From: Leptoclinus maculatus
Taxonomy: Eukaryota; Chordata; Actinopteri; Perciformes; Stichaeidae
Reading direction: 5' to 3'
DNA: 64,000 nucleotides
NCBI GenBank assembly: GCA_032191485.1
Contig: JAVDOI010000016.1
Location: forward strand, 1,249,581-1,313,580
Part shown: in pieces, positions 50,055 through 62,409 of the stretch
How the letters are laid out: each line of letters starts with the position of its first letter
Position numbering within the stretch: the stretch's first letter is position 1
Translations under genes and position numbers: made by a program
The notes under the pieces: generated by a model
What the model was told of the DNA's origin: nothing
What the model saw: only the letters and a program-made list of their open reading frames with translations
Database searches by the model: none

Positions 50055-50480
50055 ATATTTAGGGCTGGGTATCATTTAAAACATCTCGATCCCAGAATCA
50101 ATACTAGTACCGTTAAAGTGAGCCCGATAGAGTACTTCATTTGATACTCATCATGTAAATGTAAGCAGTGTGTGCGTGTCCCACTTGCAAGCTAGTCACC
50201 GCCGCACTGCACAGCGCTGAAGCAGCGGTTACCGCTGATACCCCGAACCACGTTGGTGGGAGCGGGTTGCAGTGGAAGAGTGATGTCCACCCTCTGGTTA
50301 CCCCCAGGTATAAACTCTGTTAGCCCCTCTAGCTGCAAGCTGTCGGCAAGCAGTGGGCAAATCCCATGTTGCATTAAATCCAAAGTAAATTGCTGTGATT
50401 GGCTGCGAGGAAAACCTTACAAATAGTATTGTATTTCTCTAGGTGGGCGCAGGTATTGTTTGTAAGTTCTACATTTGCAA
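50055..50480 (+). mobile_element. Possible hAT-type repeat fragment
   Basis: Starts TAGGGCTGGGTATCATTT and continues with CTCGATCC, AATACTAGTACCG and TTTGATACTCAT, echoing fish repeats of the form GGGCTGGGTATCG followed by GATACC words. No matching right end was found, so the extent and class are weakly supported. Confidence 0.4.
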
Positions 50481-51987
50481 GTGTCATCTGTATCAATAAG
50501 AATTTTTTATTTATTTATTGACACAAAATGCCTCTGATGCTAAGGGTTAAACAGTTTTGTTCCTTTTAAAAGATATGATAAACCCTTCATATCCCATAGA
50601 GGTATTCCCAGGGAGGCGTGCAGCTTTATTTTCCATCAGAGGCTTATAGCACCATACTCATACTGCAGCTGCCGATCTCTCCCACACACAGCTTTGAAAG
50701 GACGAACTTGCTGTAACTACAGCATGCTCATATTCAAAGGATTTAATTCATATCTGATTTGCATAAGCAAACACTTTCCCGAATACCAACAAACAAGCAT
50801 GGACAAAGACATACTGTACATGCACATGCACATTAAGGAGACCGAATTATGCACACATACACTCAAATAGGCGTGAATGCACCCACATATTATGCACACA
50901 GACTCGCAAAAACAGCTCTCTAATATGAAAGCCTCTGAGTCTTTAATGAGCAGGATAATGTAGGCGGCTGTTTTGAAATTCCGCTTCACGTCTGTACCAA
51001 TCTCCAATTCCTCACCTCCCTCTCTACCTCCCTCTCTCCTGCCAAACCCCTTTCTTCTGCCTCCCCGCTCTCCTCTGTCTCCTTCCATGTCTAGCTGCAG
51101 CAATTCCGTTTTAATTGCTTTCTGAGTCACCTAATTCCTCCGAGGAAAGAAAGAAAGTGAAGGAGAGAGCTGGAGACAGAAAGAGGTGGTATATTTAAAC
51201 ATTTAAAGACTCAAACGCACACTTTGTCTCTCCTTCTCCCCTCGTCTTTTCCTTCTCCTCGGTCTTCCAAAAGGTCTGACAGCTCAAAACTGTCTTACTA
51301 AAAAGTATTTAGAGATGCGAAACATCACTTTTTAACTTGACATTACAGTACTCTTGTTTTTAAAGGGCTTGAATACGTGAATTAGCATCTTTTTTTGCAA
51401 AAAAGACAACCGCATTCCATCAAACGACTTGTTTTCCAATGAAGTCAAATCTTCTTCCCTTTAATTTCTCAGCTGGCTTGGATTGTTTTTTAGGCCACCC
51501 TATTGTGCAACAATCCCTGAGATCGTCCTTTCACAGGAAACTGCAGCGGCAACATTGATGTGGTTGTTTATTACATTATGTATTCCCACCACAGTGGCTA
51601 AAGCCAGTCCTAGCCCGATTATGTCACTGATGGTCTGTCTGTGCTCCACTCAGAGTGAAAGGCTCATAGAAGCTGACTATTTGGATAAGGCGTCAGCGAG
51701 TCGGAGATTCACTGAATCTTTCGTCATCATCATTGGCTGCTACATTTTAAAATGTACATCTTATTAGTAATTTCTATTAATAAGAGAGAAATAAGGAATT
51801 ATTCAACATTTTCTGAAATATGTTTGATGACTTGCAGAGATCATGAATCTTCTCATGTAATTATTTGCAAGGAAGCATATCAAAGCATATTTCAAAGGTG
51901 TTGAACCACTAAAACAGGTGAAAAGACGATGTGCCAGTGCAGTAAGAAAGTAACAACCTTCTTCAAACCTGCCTGTTCTAACAGGGT
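50481..51987. other. Unique non-coding sequence
   Basis: Short pyrimidine runs near 51,015-51,060. No gene or repeat recognised. Confidence 0.5.
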
Positions 51988-52258
51988 GTCAAATAGCGAC
52001 ACACAAGGCACCATTTAACACCTATATGAAACACACGGGTCTTTAACGTCACTCCAATGTGAACCAATATGTATCCTCTAAGGGTGGGAGCGAGGGACAA
52101 AATCAGGTGATTTTTACTGATAGCGTTATGTCACGTGACGCTGTGCCACTGAGCCACTGAGCCACTTGATGTTACGTCCGTAGCTTGCGTTACTTTATTT
52201 TAGACCAAACCATGATGTTTCATCTAACTGATTGTGTTTCCTAAACCTAACATGAACT
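51988..52258 (+). repeat. Dispersed repeat family, copy C
   Basis: Aligns in order with copy A (ACACACAAGGCACC, CACCTATATGAAACACAC, CGTCCGTAGCTTGCGTTAC, AAACCATGATGTTT) and partly with copy B (CACTCCAATGTGAACC). It ends in CCTAAACCTAACATGAACTG. It includes a small local duplication (GAGCCACT twice) near 52,150. Confidence 0.75.
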
Positions 52259-53981
52259 GAATGAAAAAAATCTGTTAAGACATGACTTGATAAAAAAATC
52301 TGTTTTGACCAAATATCTTTAGAGCAAATACAATATTACATCAGAGTATGTAAAATGAATGTGTAACTAAGTTACATGCTGTGAAATCGATATTATGATA
52401 GCATCTCCAGCCAAGTGAAACCTGCAGACTGTGTTGATGGTGTTTTACATTCACAGTAAGACTGCACCAGAATCAAGGACTAGATATGGATGAAAGAACA
52501 TCACCCAGTCTTCCTGTCTGGAAGAAGCCATGATGTAAAAAAAGGCAGTTACATAGTGAAGATTAGTAAAAAACGCTCAATAAAGCTGGTGCAATCCTTT
52601 CAACTCTCGTTGACCGTTTCAGCCTCAGCTGCTTTCTCACTTCGGCTTTGAAGTTAAAATCAAGGTCCTCTGTTCATACAGTGGTCACCAGACTGAATTG
52701 ATATGGTGTTGATGAAAGCGGGCCTTTAACATGTCTGTGTATTTGTCTATTGTCCAGTCATCCATCCAAACCCAATATGTAGGAATCGGTTTTTTTTACT
52801 TGTAAAAATACCTCAGAAAGTCCTTATCAGCTCTCTGTATCATCCTCTGGTAGTCCATGTCCAGACTGTAAGATCTGATCATGATCAGCACTAGACTCTA
52901 CTTTCCTATTTATCTTCGTCTCTAAAAGGTGACACAAACAGATCGATTGACTCTTGCCTTTGGAAAATAAATGTGATTATATCACCGGTGCTCTTTTCTT
53001 CTTCTCTTAGTCACCACTACTTCCGTTCTCCCTTCTTATTACACAACGTCTTTGAAGTCTGTCCATTGTTTTATTTCCTCTTGTTTACATCCATCCTGCT
53101 TGGACAGCAGTTACATGGCAGCTTCGTGACACATTAGTGTACAACTGATTCAGTCATTATGTCGGCTTTATGCGGTGTTCATCACAACTGTCTCTTTAGC
53201 AGCTGCTACTTTTAATACAAAAAATTAAAAAAACATCACTAAACTTTAGCCTTGAAACTTTGCTCTCCAAAGGACCCAAACGCATCTGCCCTAAATTACT
53301 GACTGTCCCATGTTTTGCTGAGTCAGCCTGATCCTGTGTTTGTGTGTGTCTGGTGGCAGCTGTTTTGTGGCCAAGAGGGCTTGAGAGTGCGTCTATGAAT
53401 ATAAAATAAAGAGTGCTCAAAGGCGTGCCTCTGTGTGGGTGCCTTCAGACATGCTCCATATTCTTTTATTGCCTTTTGAATTAAACACATTCTCTCTCAT
53501 TGACCAGATGTGCTCAACTCAATAACCAATGAATGAGGTATTGAGTAGAAACTTTTAAAATGTCAGTTCCAACACTGCTAAATAACACAGTCAAACTTCT
53601 AAATGTTTCATCTGAACAGCCAGACGGACCTCTGTCCATTCAAATATGAACGTGGTTATGTCATCACTGCACTTTTCCATCTCCCTCTGCTCCATTTCTT
53701 CTTTACTTCTTTCAGTGTCTTCTTTCGTACAAATTATTTCCTTCAGTGTTTTTTAACATTAAGCATTGCCATTATCTGAAAACCACAAAGGTAGTTTAAA
53801 CCTTTCCATTGCAAAAACTATTAGCTATCACAACAAATGACTGCATGATCACACCGCTCTTTATCTGAATGATTAACTTTGCACAAAGACCTGCTTAAGT
53901 AGCCACAGGTGTGCTGTCGCATAGCCTCATCAACTAGATATGATGGATCAACACCATCTGCCCAGATTCTACACATGCACA
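52259..53981. other. Largely unique sequence with a possible diverged pair
   Basis: The segments about 52,935-53,075 and 53,615-53,760 share a weak ordered similarity (ATAAATGTGATTATATCACC versus ATGAACGTGGTTATGTCATC, followed by CTTTTC and pyrimidine-rich runs). A perfect 14-bp palindrome CTGATCATGATCAG lies at 52,875-52,888. Confidence 0.35.
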
Positions 53982-54187
53982 CACACAGGTTAGGTCACTT
54001 CTGGGGACATTACAATGACTTACAACCATTTCCTGGAGACTTAGCCGTATCCCAACCACTTTGCCTAACCCTAACCCTTACCTAACCTGAACTGATGACC
54101 CGAGAATCAGCTGTTTTTCTCCAAATGGGGACATGTTTTGACAAGCCATCCCTAAATAACCCCAGTATGAAATGTGTCCCCAAAGGT
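53982..54187 (+). repeat. CA-associated GGGGAC / CCTAACCC-like repeat
   Basis: CACACACAGGTTAGGTCACTT, cut here to its words ACACAGGTTAGGTCAC, GGGGACATTACAATGACTTA, CATTTCCTGGAGACTTA, CTAACCCTAACCCTTACC and AATGGGGACATG, follow the order of a widespread fish microsatellite-associated repeat. Confidence 0.7.
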
Positions 54188-54942
54188 ATCCGAAGTTAGC
54201 AACACAACCACACACATACATTCCTACATGACCAAAAGTGGACTATCAAACTACTCCAACCAAGTATGGACCTCTGTCCTCTGGTCATTTCAACAAAAAA
54301 ATAGAATAGAAAATGTAGTTTTGAGGTCACATATACACACAGAAATGACAAAAAATAAGGTATTTGAATGAAATCATGCTACTTCCATCTGCTTACATGA
54401 GCATCAAGCTACACAGCAGAAACAAATGTTTATGCATACCTTACATAAGCAAAGCATGTGGACGATTGAACATCAATCCCACATATGATTGATGAACATC
54501 CAATTAAAAAATAAGTTGCACTGATATGCTGCTATAAAAGCCCTATACTCATCTGGGAAAGCTTTGAGTTTGTAACCTGGCTGGAGGGAGTTGCTCCCAT
54601 TCAGCCCCAAGAACATTAGTGAGGTCGGCCAACAATGTACGCTGATAAGGCCTGGCTCATAATCAGCGTTACCGTTCAACCCAAAGGGTTTATGGTCAGG
54701 GCTCTGTACTTGCCAGTTACGCTCTTTCACATCATAGTCAGGTATTACTGTCATAAGGGCCTTTTCAAAACTGCTGCCACCATTTTGGAAGACCAAAAGG
54801 AGACAAAACGTTTGTCATGTTTTACCACTTGTATATAAAAAGGGCTATGAACCGTGGATGTGCATGTAGACATCATCAAGATAAACTACAGAGGAACCGT
54901 AAAAGATGCAAACAGAAAATAAAGCATTCCAAACACATCTCT

Positions 54943-54970
54943 CTCTCTCTCTTTCTGTCTCTCTCTCTTT
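54943..54970. repeat. Interrupted (CT)n
   Basis: CT tract with TT and TG interruptions. Confidence 0.8.
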
Positions 54971-55994
54971 GAACCAGTCTTTGAAGAATCAGAGTGTGTT
55001 AATAGTCAACGTGCCAGCAGCAAGGATTACTAAATGAATGCAAAGCTCCCCCATGCATCTCTTTCCAATCCACAGCACAGGTGACTCGTCCAAAGGCGCA
55101 GACAGCTCGGCAGTGTATAGCTTGAGCCCACGCTACCTTATCTCCTCTATCCTCCACACTCTATTGACTATATCTGCAAATAGCCCTTAACTTTTCAGCT
55201 GTCTTCAAAATTAAATAATGGGGAACAAATCCAATCAACATCATGGCTTTCTTTCTGCTTGGAGGAGAAGTGAGATGGAGTAGGCGCACTACACACACTA
55301 CTTAAACAAAGTTAGTACTTAAATGACTGTAGGGTTCACGTAATTAGTGGGAAATGCTTGTTAATTTAGTCAGAAATAATCATACTTTCATATTAATTCA
55401 TGTGCATGAGTGTTTCATGCCCTACTTTTGTTTTTTTCATCTTACACATTTCTAATCTTCTTTGCATGAATGCAGCTCAACAGAATTTGAGGGATAATAT
55501 AGATGAAATCCTCTTCCTCTCCCCACTCTGACTGCCTTCTCTCCCTCTCTTTTCCCGCCATCTGTTGACTTAAGCATCTTTCCTAGCATCGACCCTCCTT
55601 CCTGTCCTCTTTGTTTACCTTATGAATTAATTTCATTGCTCGAAGTCTTGTGTTTCATTTCAGTATTGACAGAAATACAACCCAAAACACATTTGTATGG
55701 GCAATCTTATAATCTCCAAGCGCTTGGTTCTTGCCAGAGGAAGGTTAAAACAAGATCTGGTAAGGATTCAGTCTCCTTTTTTTGAGAAATGAATTGAATG
55801 GAAAGATTCCTTGGATGTTGTGCACATGTATGATGTTACAGCAGCCGTAGTTTAACAGTCCATAGCTGGTTCCCTGAGCCGCAGTATTCACTGGTTTGTT
55901 AAATTGTGTATCCACACGTCCCGCATTACCATAAACTAGAATACTACAGCGGCTGCCTCAGTTCACTTCACTGGAGTAAAATGGGCTTTAAGGG
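54971..55994. other. Unique non-coding sequence
   Basis: No gene or repeat recognised. Confidence 0.5.
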
Positions 55995-56145
55995 TTGAGA
56001 GAGGAAGGTAGTGTGTGTGTGAATGTAGGTGTGCTTTACCCATCTTGTGGGGACATGAATCTGTTTACACAGTCTCCTTGTGGGGACAAAATGCACGTCC
56101 CCATAACGTCAGTCATTACAGTTTAGGGTTTCAAGGAAATTATTG
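55995..56145 (+). repeat. GT-associated GTGGGGAC repeat
   Basis: A short GT tract is followed by TTACCCATCTTGTGGGGAC, TCTGTTTACACAGTC, CTTGTGGGGACAAAAT and ACGTCCCCATAA, another microsatellite-associated repeat related in style to those at 48.4 and 54.0 kb. Confidence 0.65.
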
Positions 56146-56239
56146 TCAGCTATCAGCATGTTAAACGAAGTTTCAGATATTACAATTTCAGAACACAGCA
56201 TGAGTATTTCATAATACGACTCAATTCATCATATACTGG

Positions 56240-56272
56240 ATCACATCTACAACCTGATGTTGTAGATGTGAT
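56240..56272. other. Perfect 14-bp inverted repeat (hairpin)
   Basis: ATCACATCTACAAC (56,240-56,253) and its exact reverse complement GTTGTAGATGTGAT (56,259-56,272) are separated by CTGAT. There is no T-run after it and no adjacent gene, so a terminator role is not suggested. Confidence 0.9.
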
Positions 56273-56679
56273 TTCTAGACAGACAGCGGGCACAGATAGC
56301 AAGAGTAAGTCTTGCAGATATGTCACAGAGTGGAGAAGATAGTTTCCAGCATCAGATGAATATATGTACACGGATATGAAGGATTGCAAGTTAAGAATTG
56401 CCATACAAATAAGGACATGCCAGTGATTAAGTCCAAACAGTTGACCATATATGCAAATTAGTGATGCATGTGACCCTTGCCCACATCCGCAGAAAGAGTA
56501 GAGGACAAAGAGGAGAGGGAGAGAGAGCTGCACCTACACCTGTCAGGTGACTCTCGAACAGATGGTCCAATCCAAATACAGCACCACAGGCACCGAAGAC
56601 AGCGGGCGCTGACGCTGTGAGTGTGTGTTCACACGCTCGTGTACTTTTGTCCATCTGTGTAAATGTGCGCAGGGACGAG

Positions 56680-56800
56680 GTTAGCGATGAGCTCAGAGGT
56701 GGAGCTCGGCCAGCAGCCCAGCGGCAGACAGCTGGCTGCAGGTTCGAGTCCTGAGGTCTAGCCCCTACGGGTCCGTGCACATGTCGAAGTACTGTTAGCA
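56680..56800 (+). mobile_element. tRNA-derived SINE-like fragment
   Basis: An A-box-like GAGCTCAGAGGTGGAGC (56,689 onward) and a B-box GGTTCGAGTCC (56,741-56,751) lie at tRNA-like spacing, followed by GTGCACATGTCGAAGTACTG, reminiscent of the GTCGAAGTGTCC word in the 16.5-kb element. The fold is too diverged for a functional tRNA. Confidence 0.6.
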
Positions 56801-59800
56801 GCAGACCTTCTTTTATGTAAAGCATAAGCTGGGGAGCAAAGCCATGTACTGCTGTAGATGGGGGGGGGGCAGCAGCCAAACCTATTTTAGCCACTAAAAG
56901 AAAGGCCCACCTAAACAAATCAATATCAGTTAAAGTGTGTGCTATGTTTAGAACTGAACTGTACTATACTGTTTGTGTAAATGGAGTCTGATGGCTTTGA
57001 AGAGACCATAGAGAAGTTTCACTTTCAGTTCAGTTTCCCGTTAGAAAGGGCTGTCTGACGGGAAGATAAAGCAGTACAAATATTCCAAATATAGCGTTCT
57101 TTTAAACAGATATTGATTTTTTTAGTAGTCTAAAATACGTCCACAGCAATACATTGCTTTTCTCCTGTGTAGTAACTCTTGTCTGTTTCTCCAAGCAGAG
57201 GGAGTACAGACGCTCATCTTCTCTAGGTTATACACTGTGGATAAGTACCTCACACAACCCAAAAAACACCTGAAGTATCCCTTCAAGCTGTTAAAAAAAA
57301 TCAAACAATTGTAACTTTTAACTTTGCTCTTTTAACTTAAAGGAATGACTTTGTGCTTTGCATTGGCATGGATAGCCACCATGACTGAAAGAACAACAAA
57401 AAACTGAAAAGTGAAACAAAGTAAAATAGTAGCATAGTAATCACAGTACCACCTGTTTCATTCCACGACAACATGCTTGTCATAGGAAACATTTCAAAAC
57501 AGAAAACTCAAACTTGCTCAAATCCAGACTTTAATTAAAAAACATGTCGTACGTTAGCGCCTATGAATCCAGGAAGAAATTCTCAGATGGCTTACCACTT
57601 ATTCTTAATTATTTTTAATGACAGGATGTTGAGAAAAAGCCTCGTCTTCTGCTGACTTTGAATGTGCAACAAAAGCCAGCATTTAGTTGCTGCAGATTAA
57701 AAAAAAAACTAAAATACTCAAGTGATAAGTGTCTTAACATTTGATCAAAATAGCACGTCTTAAACTCCTGAACCTTCCCTTCCAAAGATTCTTTTGACAT
57801 TTCTTTAACAGACAACTCTTTCTTTTCAAAGCTCTCACTAATACATGTGTCAATGTGTTTTAAAATGATCTTAGGATGTATTATTGGTGACATTTCTATA
57901 AATAAAAGTACCAATATTTAAAATATATGTAATATGACTTGCCAAAAGATAAACAACTCAAATAATCCTGCCAACACACACACACACACTCACACATCAT
58001 CTATACACAGTTACAATGTGAGGCTCTCTCATGTAATGTTCCTCCCAGCATCAAATCTGAGAGCACTTTTGCGACTGTGTCACTATTTTTTAAACATTCA
58101 GGTCAACTCGCAGTTTGCTGAAAGTTGCATCTTTACAGCATGAGTCTCACAGCTGGCTGCTGAGTTTGACTCCAGCTATGAAGAAGACAACAAAAAATGC
58201 TGAACTGCTAAAAAAGTAAATCACGTGGCAGCAGTTCTGTGTCAAAGCCTTCGTCGGGACAAGTACCTGGCAATGTTTAGCAATTTGCAAAGGGTTGTTG
58301 AAGTTGTCAGTGCTTTAAATCCTGTGCAAATCTACCGTGGCTGCTGGGGTAAGTCAGACTGTGACAGCCGTGCGGTGCAGCGATGCTCAGGATCACAGGC
58401 GAATCCGACGCTGCATTTGTCCAAGACGCTTTTATTTTGCAGCGTGAACAGAAGTGCTGAAAGCAAGAGGAGTTCTATAAAGGAACGTTCAAGTGGAAGA
58501 TGAGAAATTTTATGGATGACAATTCTGTTTATTTAAAACGACCATGTGACCAGTGGTCAGGTGATCCCTCGCCCAACTCAATCTGGATTTCAATCTATTT
58601 TTTTATTAGTAATGATTCATCCTGCAAAAATGCCAAATATTGTGGTTTCCTGCCTTTCGATTGTGATTATTTGCTGTTTTGCAGTTTCATACCATTAAAT
58701 ATAGTGTCAATTAAATATTTTAACTGTGGACTGTTGGGTAATTAAAACAAGCAATTCTAAGAAGTCTTTTTGGGCTACTACATTTTTTTTTACAGCGCAA
58801 AGGATTAATCCATAAATCTGAATAAATCTGAATAAATCAGTAATGAAAATAATAAGTTGTTGCAACCGAAATGTCCAATCTACGAATTTTCAACCCCTCA
58901 CTGCACTTTGTTTGCACTTCTCTTAAAAATAACAATCAACCATTAAGGAGACATCCCACTGACATTGTGTATTTCTTGTTCACAGACCGTGGCACTACAT
59001 TCATTTCATCCTCATTGCAAACCTGACAGCACTTTGGCTCTTCCTCTCTTGGATACAGTCCAGATTTGTCATAATATGTCTGAGAAGAAAGTAAAGGTGG
59101 GTGAGTAAAGGCAACACTTGCACACACATCGTGACAAATTCACAAGCTGTACCTCCTTAATAATTCATGTTCATTACTTTGCTTCATCTTAAGTTTACTT
59201 TAACCTAAGAGCTACATAATTCAATATAAAAAGCCCAGATAAATGAGTGTAAATTATCAACCAAAAAAAACATGAAATCCACTGGTTTGAAATCATAAAG
59301 TATCATCAAATACATGCTTTCAGTAAGAAAGAACGCATTTTCATTCGCCAAGCTCTCCTCCTACATTCATGACTCAGCATGACTGAGCTGACATGTGATT
59401 GTGCCGGTTATTATCTAATGCGTTGTTCTATAAGGTTCATGTGGTTTACCTCAGCTGATGGCTTAAGGGCATCTAATGCCGACGCACTGTCTGCCCTTCA
59501 AAGCTGTGGCTTGAAAAGGTAACATAAAATCACTGTAAGTAATTTAATATGACTCAGCACAGCCTCCCAGGAAAGCATCTGCCACACACACACACACACA
59601 CACACACAGACGTGTTCATGTTCAGTATACTGTATATGTTCCTTAACCTTAAAACCAAAGCCTAGATTCATTACAGCAATATGCCATGTCATGAAAGGAA
59701 AATACCAGTTCAATGATAAAGTATTGGGCTGCTCATAGCACATACATGCATTTCTGAAATAAGTACCAAAAAATTGTACCAAGTCTACATAACAATTCTT

Positions 59801-59875
59801 TTCAGTATCATCCTTTTTTGGTGAAATGTCTGCTTTTATGTTTAAAAACACGAATGCAGCTCAATTTCCCTGCAG
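56801..59875. other. Unique AT-rich sequence
   Basis: Contains a G10 run near 56,860, a CA tract at 57,973-57,988 and a CA tract at 59,583-59,608. An open frame at 58,210-58,350 ends at a donor-like GGTAAGTCAG, but I do not recognise its product. Confidence 0.45.
59583..59608. repeat. (CA)n microsatellite
   Basis: Thirteen CA units. Confidence 0.95.
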
Positions 59876-60033
59876 GCGCACAATAAAGAAGCAAAAGCGT
59901 CGTGGTTCAATCTTGGTGAACCTGGGGCGGAAGGTTTTCGGCCTCAGAGATGCTGATTCTCCTGTGGATAGCAGCAATGAAGACAAGCCAATGCTCCTCC
60001 ACTGCCCTCATTTAGAACTGAACCCTGTTATTG
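59876..60033 (+). CDS. Candidate internal coding exon, unidentified
   Basis: A plausible acceptor (CTCAATTTCCCTGCAG, ending 59,875) precedes an open frame beginning RTIKKQKRRGSILVNLGRK and continuing VFGLRDADSPVDSSNEDK. This is a strongly basic segment with an RRGS basophilic-kinase-type site, then an acidic Ser/Asp-rich part. Codon use is more coding-like than its surroundings. The donor is not well defined: a weak GT at 60,034 is used here as the boundary, and the frame otherwise runs on into a CA-rich microsatellite. I do not recognise the protein. It could be an exon of a large intracellular protein, or chance. Confidence 0.25.
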
Positions 60034-61190
60034 GTGCTTTGCTTTTCGATCTCCGATGTACCCACACAAACACAAACACACACACACACAAAGGCGAGCA
60101 CACACACGCACGAGCAGTCAGTGACAACTGTTCCCATGCTTTCAGCTCTGTTGGGGTCATTTTGTTCGCAAACATCAATTAGGCAGTCTGCTTCCATCCC
60201 AACAACATCAGCAGCCACAACAAGCGATGCACCAAATGTAGCAGCCAATCAACAAGCCCCAATTATTCACGGATGGAAACAATGCAAAGCCTTGATGAAA
60301 AACACAGTACCAGCAGGAGTGCAGTTAGCTTGTAAACAAAACTTTGTCATTCTTAGATGATGATTTTCTAAGTTCTTCTTGATTGTGTCATTTTCTCTCT
60401 CTCGAAAAAAAAAATGGGATGCCGAACATTTAGCGAATCAGCATGACAAGCAAACAGGCATAACTTGTTTTCATGTTAGAAAGGACTTCCATTCTCCTCT
60501 TAGCAGCTCCCTCCCTCCTTCTGCCTTTGGGAAGTGGTCTCCCTACTTGTGCAGCAAACAGCAGGTGGAACCCGAAGGATTTCGCAAGTTCCCGATAAAT
60601 TAGTTCAAAGTACATCTGTTTATCGATGTTTTATTTATTTTCCGTGTAATGTGCTATCTTCCCCACCTCTGCATTCGCTTGCCAGCTGTGTACGCAGTTT
60701 GTTATCCTCCCTCTCATCAGATATTCAGTGTTCAGCCGAAGAGATTTTCTAAATTCTGCTTAGAGTACGAAAAGTAAAGATACGGGAAAATACATTACCA
60801 GAAACTCTCCCTTACTGTTAATGATGATAGTATTCAGTGACATGGAGCTAACTTTAATCTCAATGCACACTGAGAGCTTTCCTTTCATTTGAGGCATTTT
60901 CGAGAGCCAACGTGATCTCATCCACACTCGTCCTATTTTGCCACCATAAAGTAGAAAGAAGCCTTTTGCATAGCTTCTCGAAGCCGAGGGATCACATTTG
61001 GTTGTAAAACATGGTTAACATCGATGGTAACAGGGTAACACGTAGAAAGGTCTGTGCATCTAATACAGACTCTACAAGGTTCATTGTGCGTCAGTATCAA
61101 GACTCCAAAGACCACTGCCTGAGCAGTGATGAGACATCTGTGAATAGATTTTCACCTATTTCTACAATGTATCTGTCGTATCTTTTCTGC
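60034..61190. other. Non-coding sequence with CA-rich tract
   Basis: Interrupted ACACAA and ACACAC blocks at 60,061-60,112, otherwise unique. No gene seen. Confidence 0.5.
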
Positions 61191-61195
61191 GACAG

Positions 61196-61531
61196 TGCTG
61201 TTGAAGTGATGATGAAGAATGCTCCGCGGACACTGTTCTTGCTGGTATAATAAAGTTTATTACAAACAAGTAACACATGTCATACAGGTGTTGCAACCAC
61301 CTGGAGGTCCTGGGTTGAATCCAAAAGAGCCTAAAGATGAGAGACTCCGCATCTTCTTATATAGTGTGCATGTATGCGTCTCGTAAGGGAGGGATTTACA
61401 CAATGTATGTCTCCATAAGGGAGGAATGGTTAACGCCATATATGGCTCTATCAGCCCCATCTCATCCTTGCGGTGACGGGACTCCATACACATCTGGTTC
61501 CCATCCAAGACCCCCAAAGAGGCCCCTCACA
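61196..61531 (-). mobile_element. Solo LTR, 336 bp
   Basis: Read on the minus strand it starts TGTGAGGGGCC, has a TATA box (CTATATAAGAAG, near 61,355-61,366), a polyadenylation signal (AATAAACTTTATT, near 61,249-61,261) about 100 bp further on, and ends CAACAGCA. The outer dinucleotides are therefore TG and CA. Plus-strand flanks GACAG (61,191-61,195) and GACTG (61,532-61,536) match at four of five bases, as expected for an aged 5-bp target duplication. There is no internal region or second LTR. The superfamily (Gypsy, Copia or endogenous retrovirus) cannot be assigned. Confidence 0.65.
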
Positions 61532-61536
61532 GACTG

Positions 61537-62409
61537 AAAATATACCACATATCCACCCAGCATGATAAGTGAATAAGAGCTAGTTCCTCTGAGATACCTT
61601 TGAACCTAAGAGGCCACTTAAAGTGAACATACAGCGCTCGAGTAGATATTATTTTCTTTCAGGCTGTAGTACATAGTAACGACTTCTTAACCCCATTAGT
61701 CAAAGCATTAACAAAGGCCGGAAATCATTTGGGGCTTTAATTAGTTACGGTTTTTAAGTCAATGGTCATGTTGTGATAATTTTAGTGCTACAGTGCTGAA
61801 ATGGCTCTCTTTTATTCCAGCATACCTAAGGTACAACGGCTAGCGAATCTATATAAGTAGCTTTATCTTACATTATAATTCTGTGTTTTTGCACTCCAAT
61901 GTCAGACCAAGTGACCACCGCCCCTAGTTACATGTAGAGATACAGAGAAGCCAAGAACATTTTCAGGAAGCTTCAAAAAGACAAAATGAAAGGACACACA
62001 TGGAAATGCAAGGAAGGAAAGATTGCTGGACCAATTTGTCTTTTATTTCCCAACAAAATAGACGACGCTGACAGACTTGTGCTCTCCGCGCTGTTATTAT
62101 CCTCCCTGAAAGCCAGGACAGAAGCTCTCAATGACGCCTGCTTCGCTTCTCTTTCTCTCTGCGGCTGCATACACAGACTGCAAGTTTGGAGAATGAGACT
62201 GTGGGTGACATACTGTATGGACACACTCACACTGAAGCTGTTTGCTGGCTGGTACAACTAAAAAGACAATACAACACTGTCAAAATAAGTTGGACTAGAG
62301 TTATAGGATGTGAAGCCGTAACAAGACTGGTGCAAATGTGCAATCTGTTCGGATGAGTAAACAAAATGTGCTGGGCTGCATTAAAGCATTGCAGAATTTT
62401 TGTTTCTAC
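61537..62409. other. Unique non-coding sequence
   Basis: No exon or repeat recognised. Open frames on both strands at 61,973-62,261 are shadows of each other without coding signature. Confidence 0.5.

Noticed and set aside
56680..56800. Functional tRNA gene
   Set aside because: A- and B-box-like words are present, but arms do not pair into a cloverleaf and flanking words match a SINE-like body.
56427..56918. 163-codon minus-strand frame
   Set aside because: It runs through the SINE-like fragment and a G10 run; the apparent protein is the antisense of a repeat.
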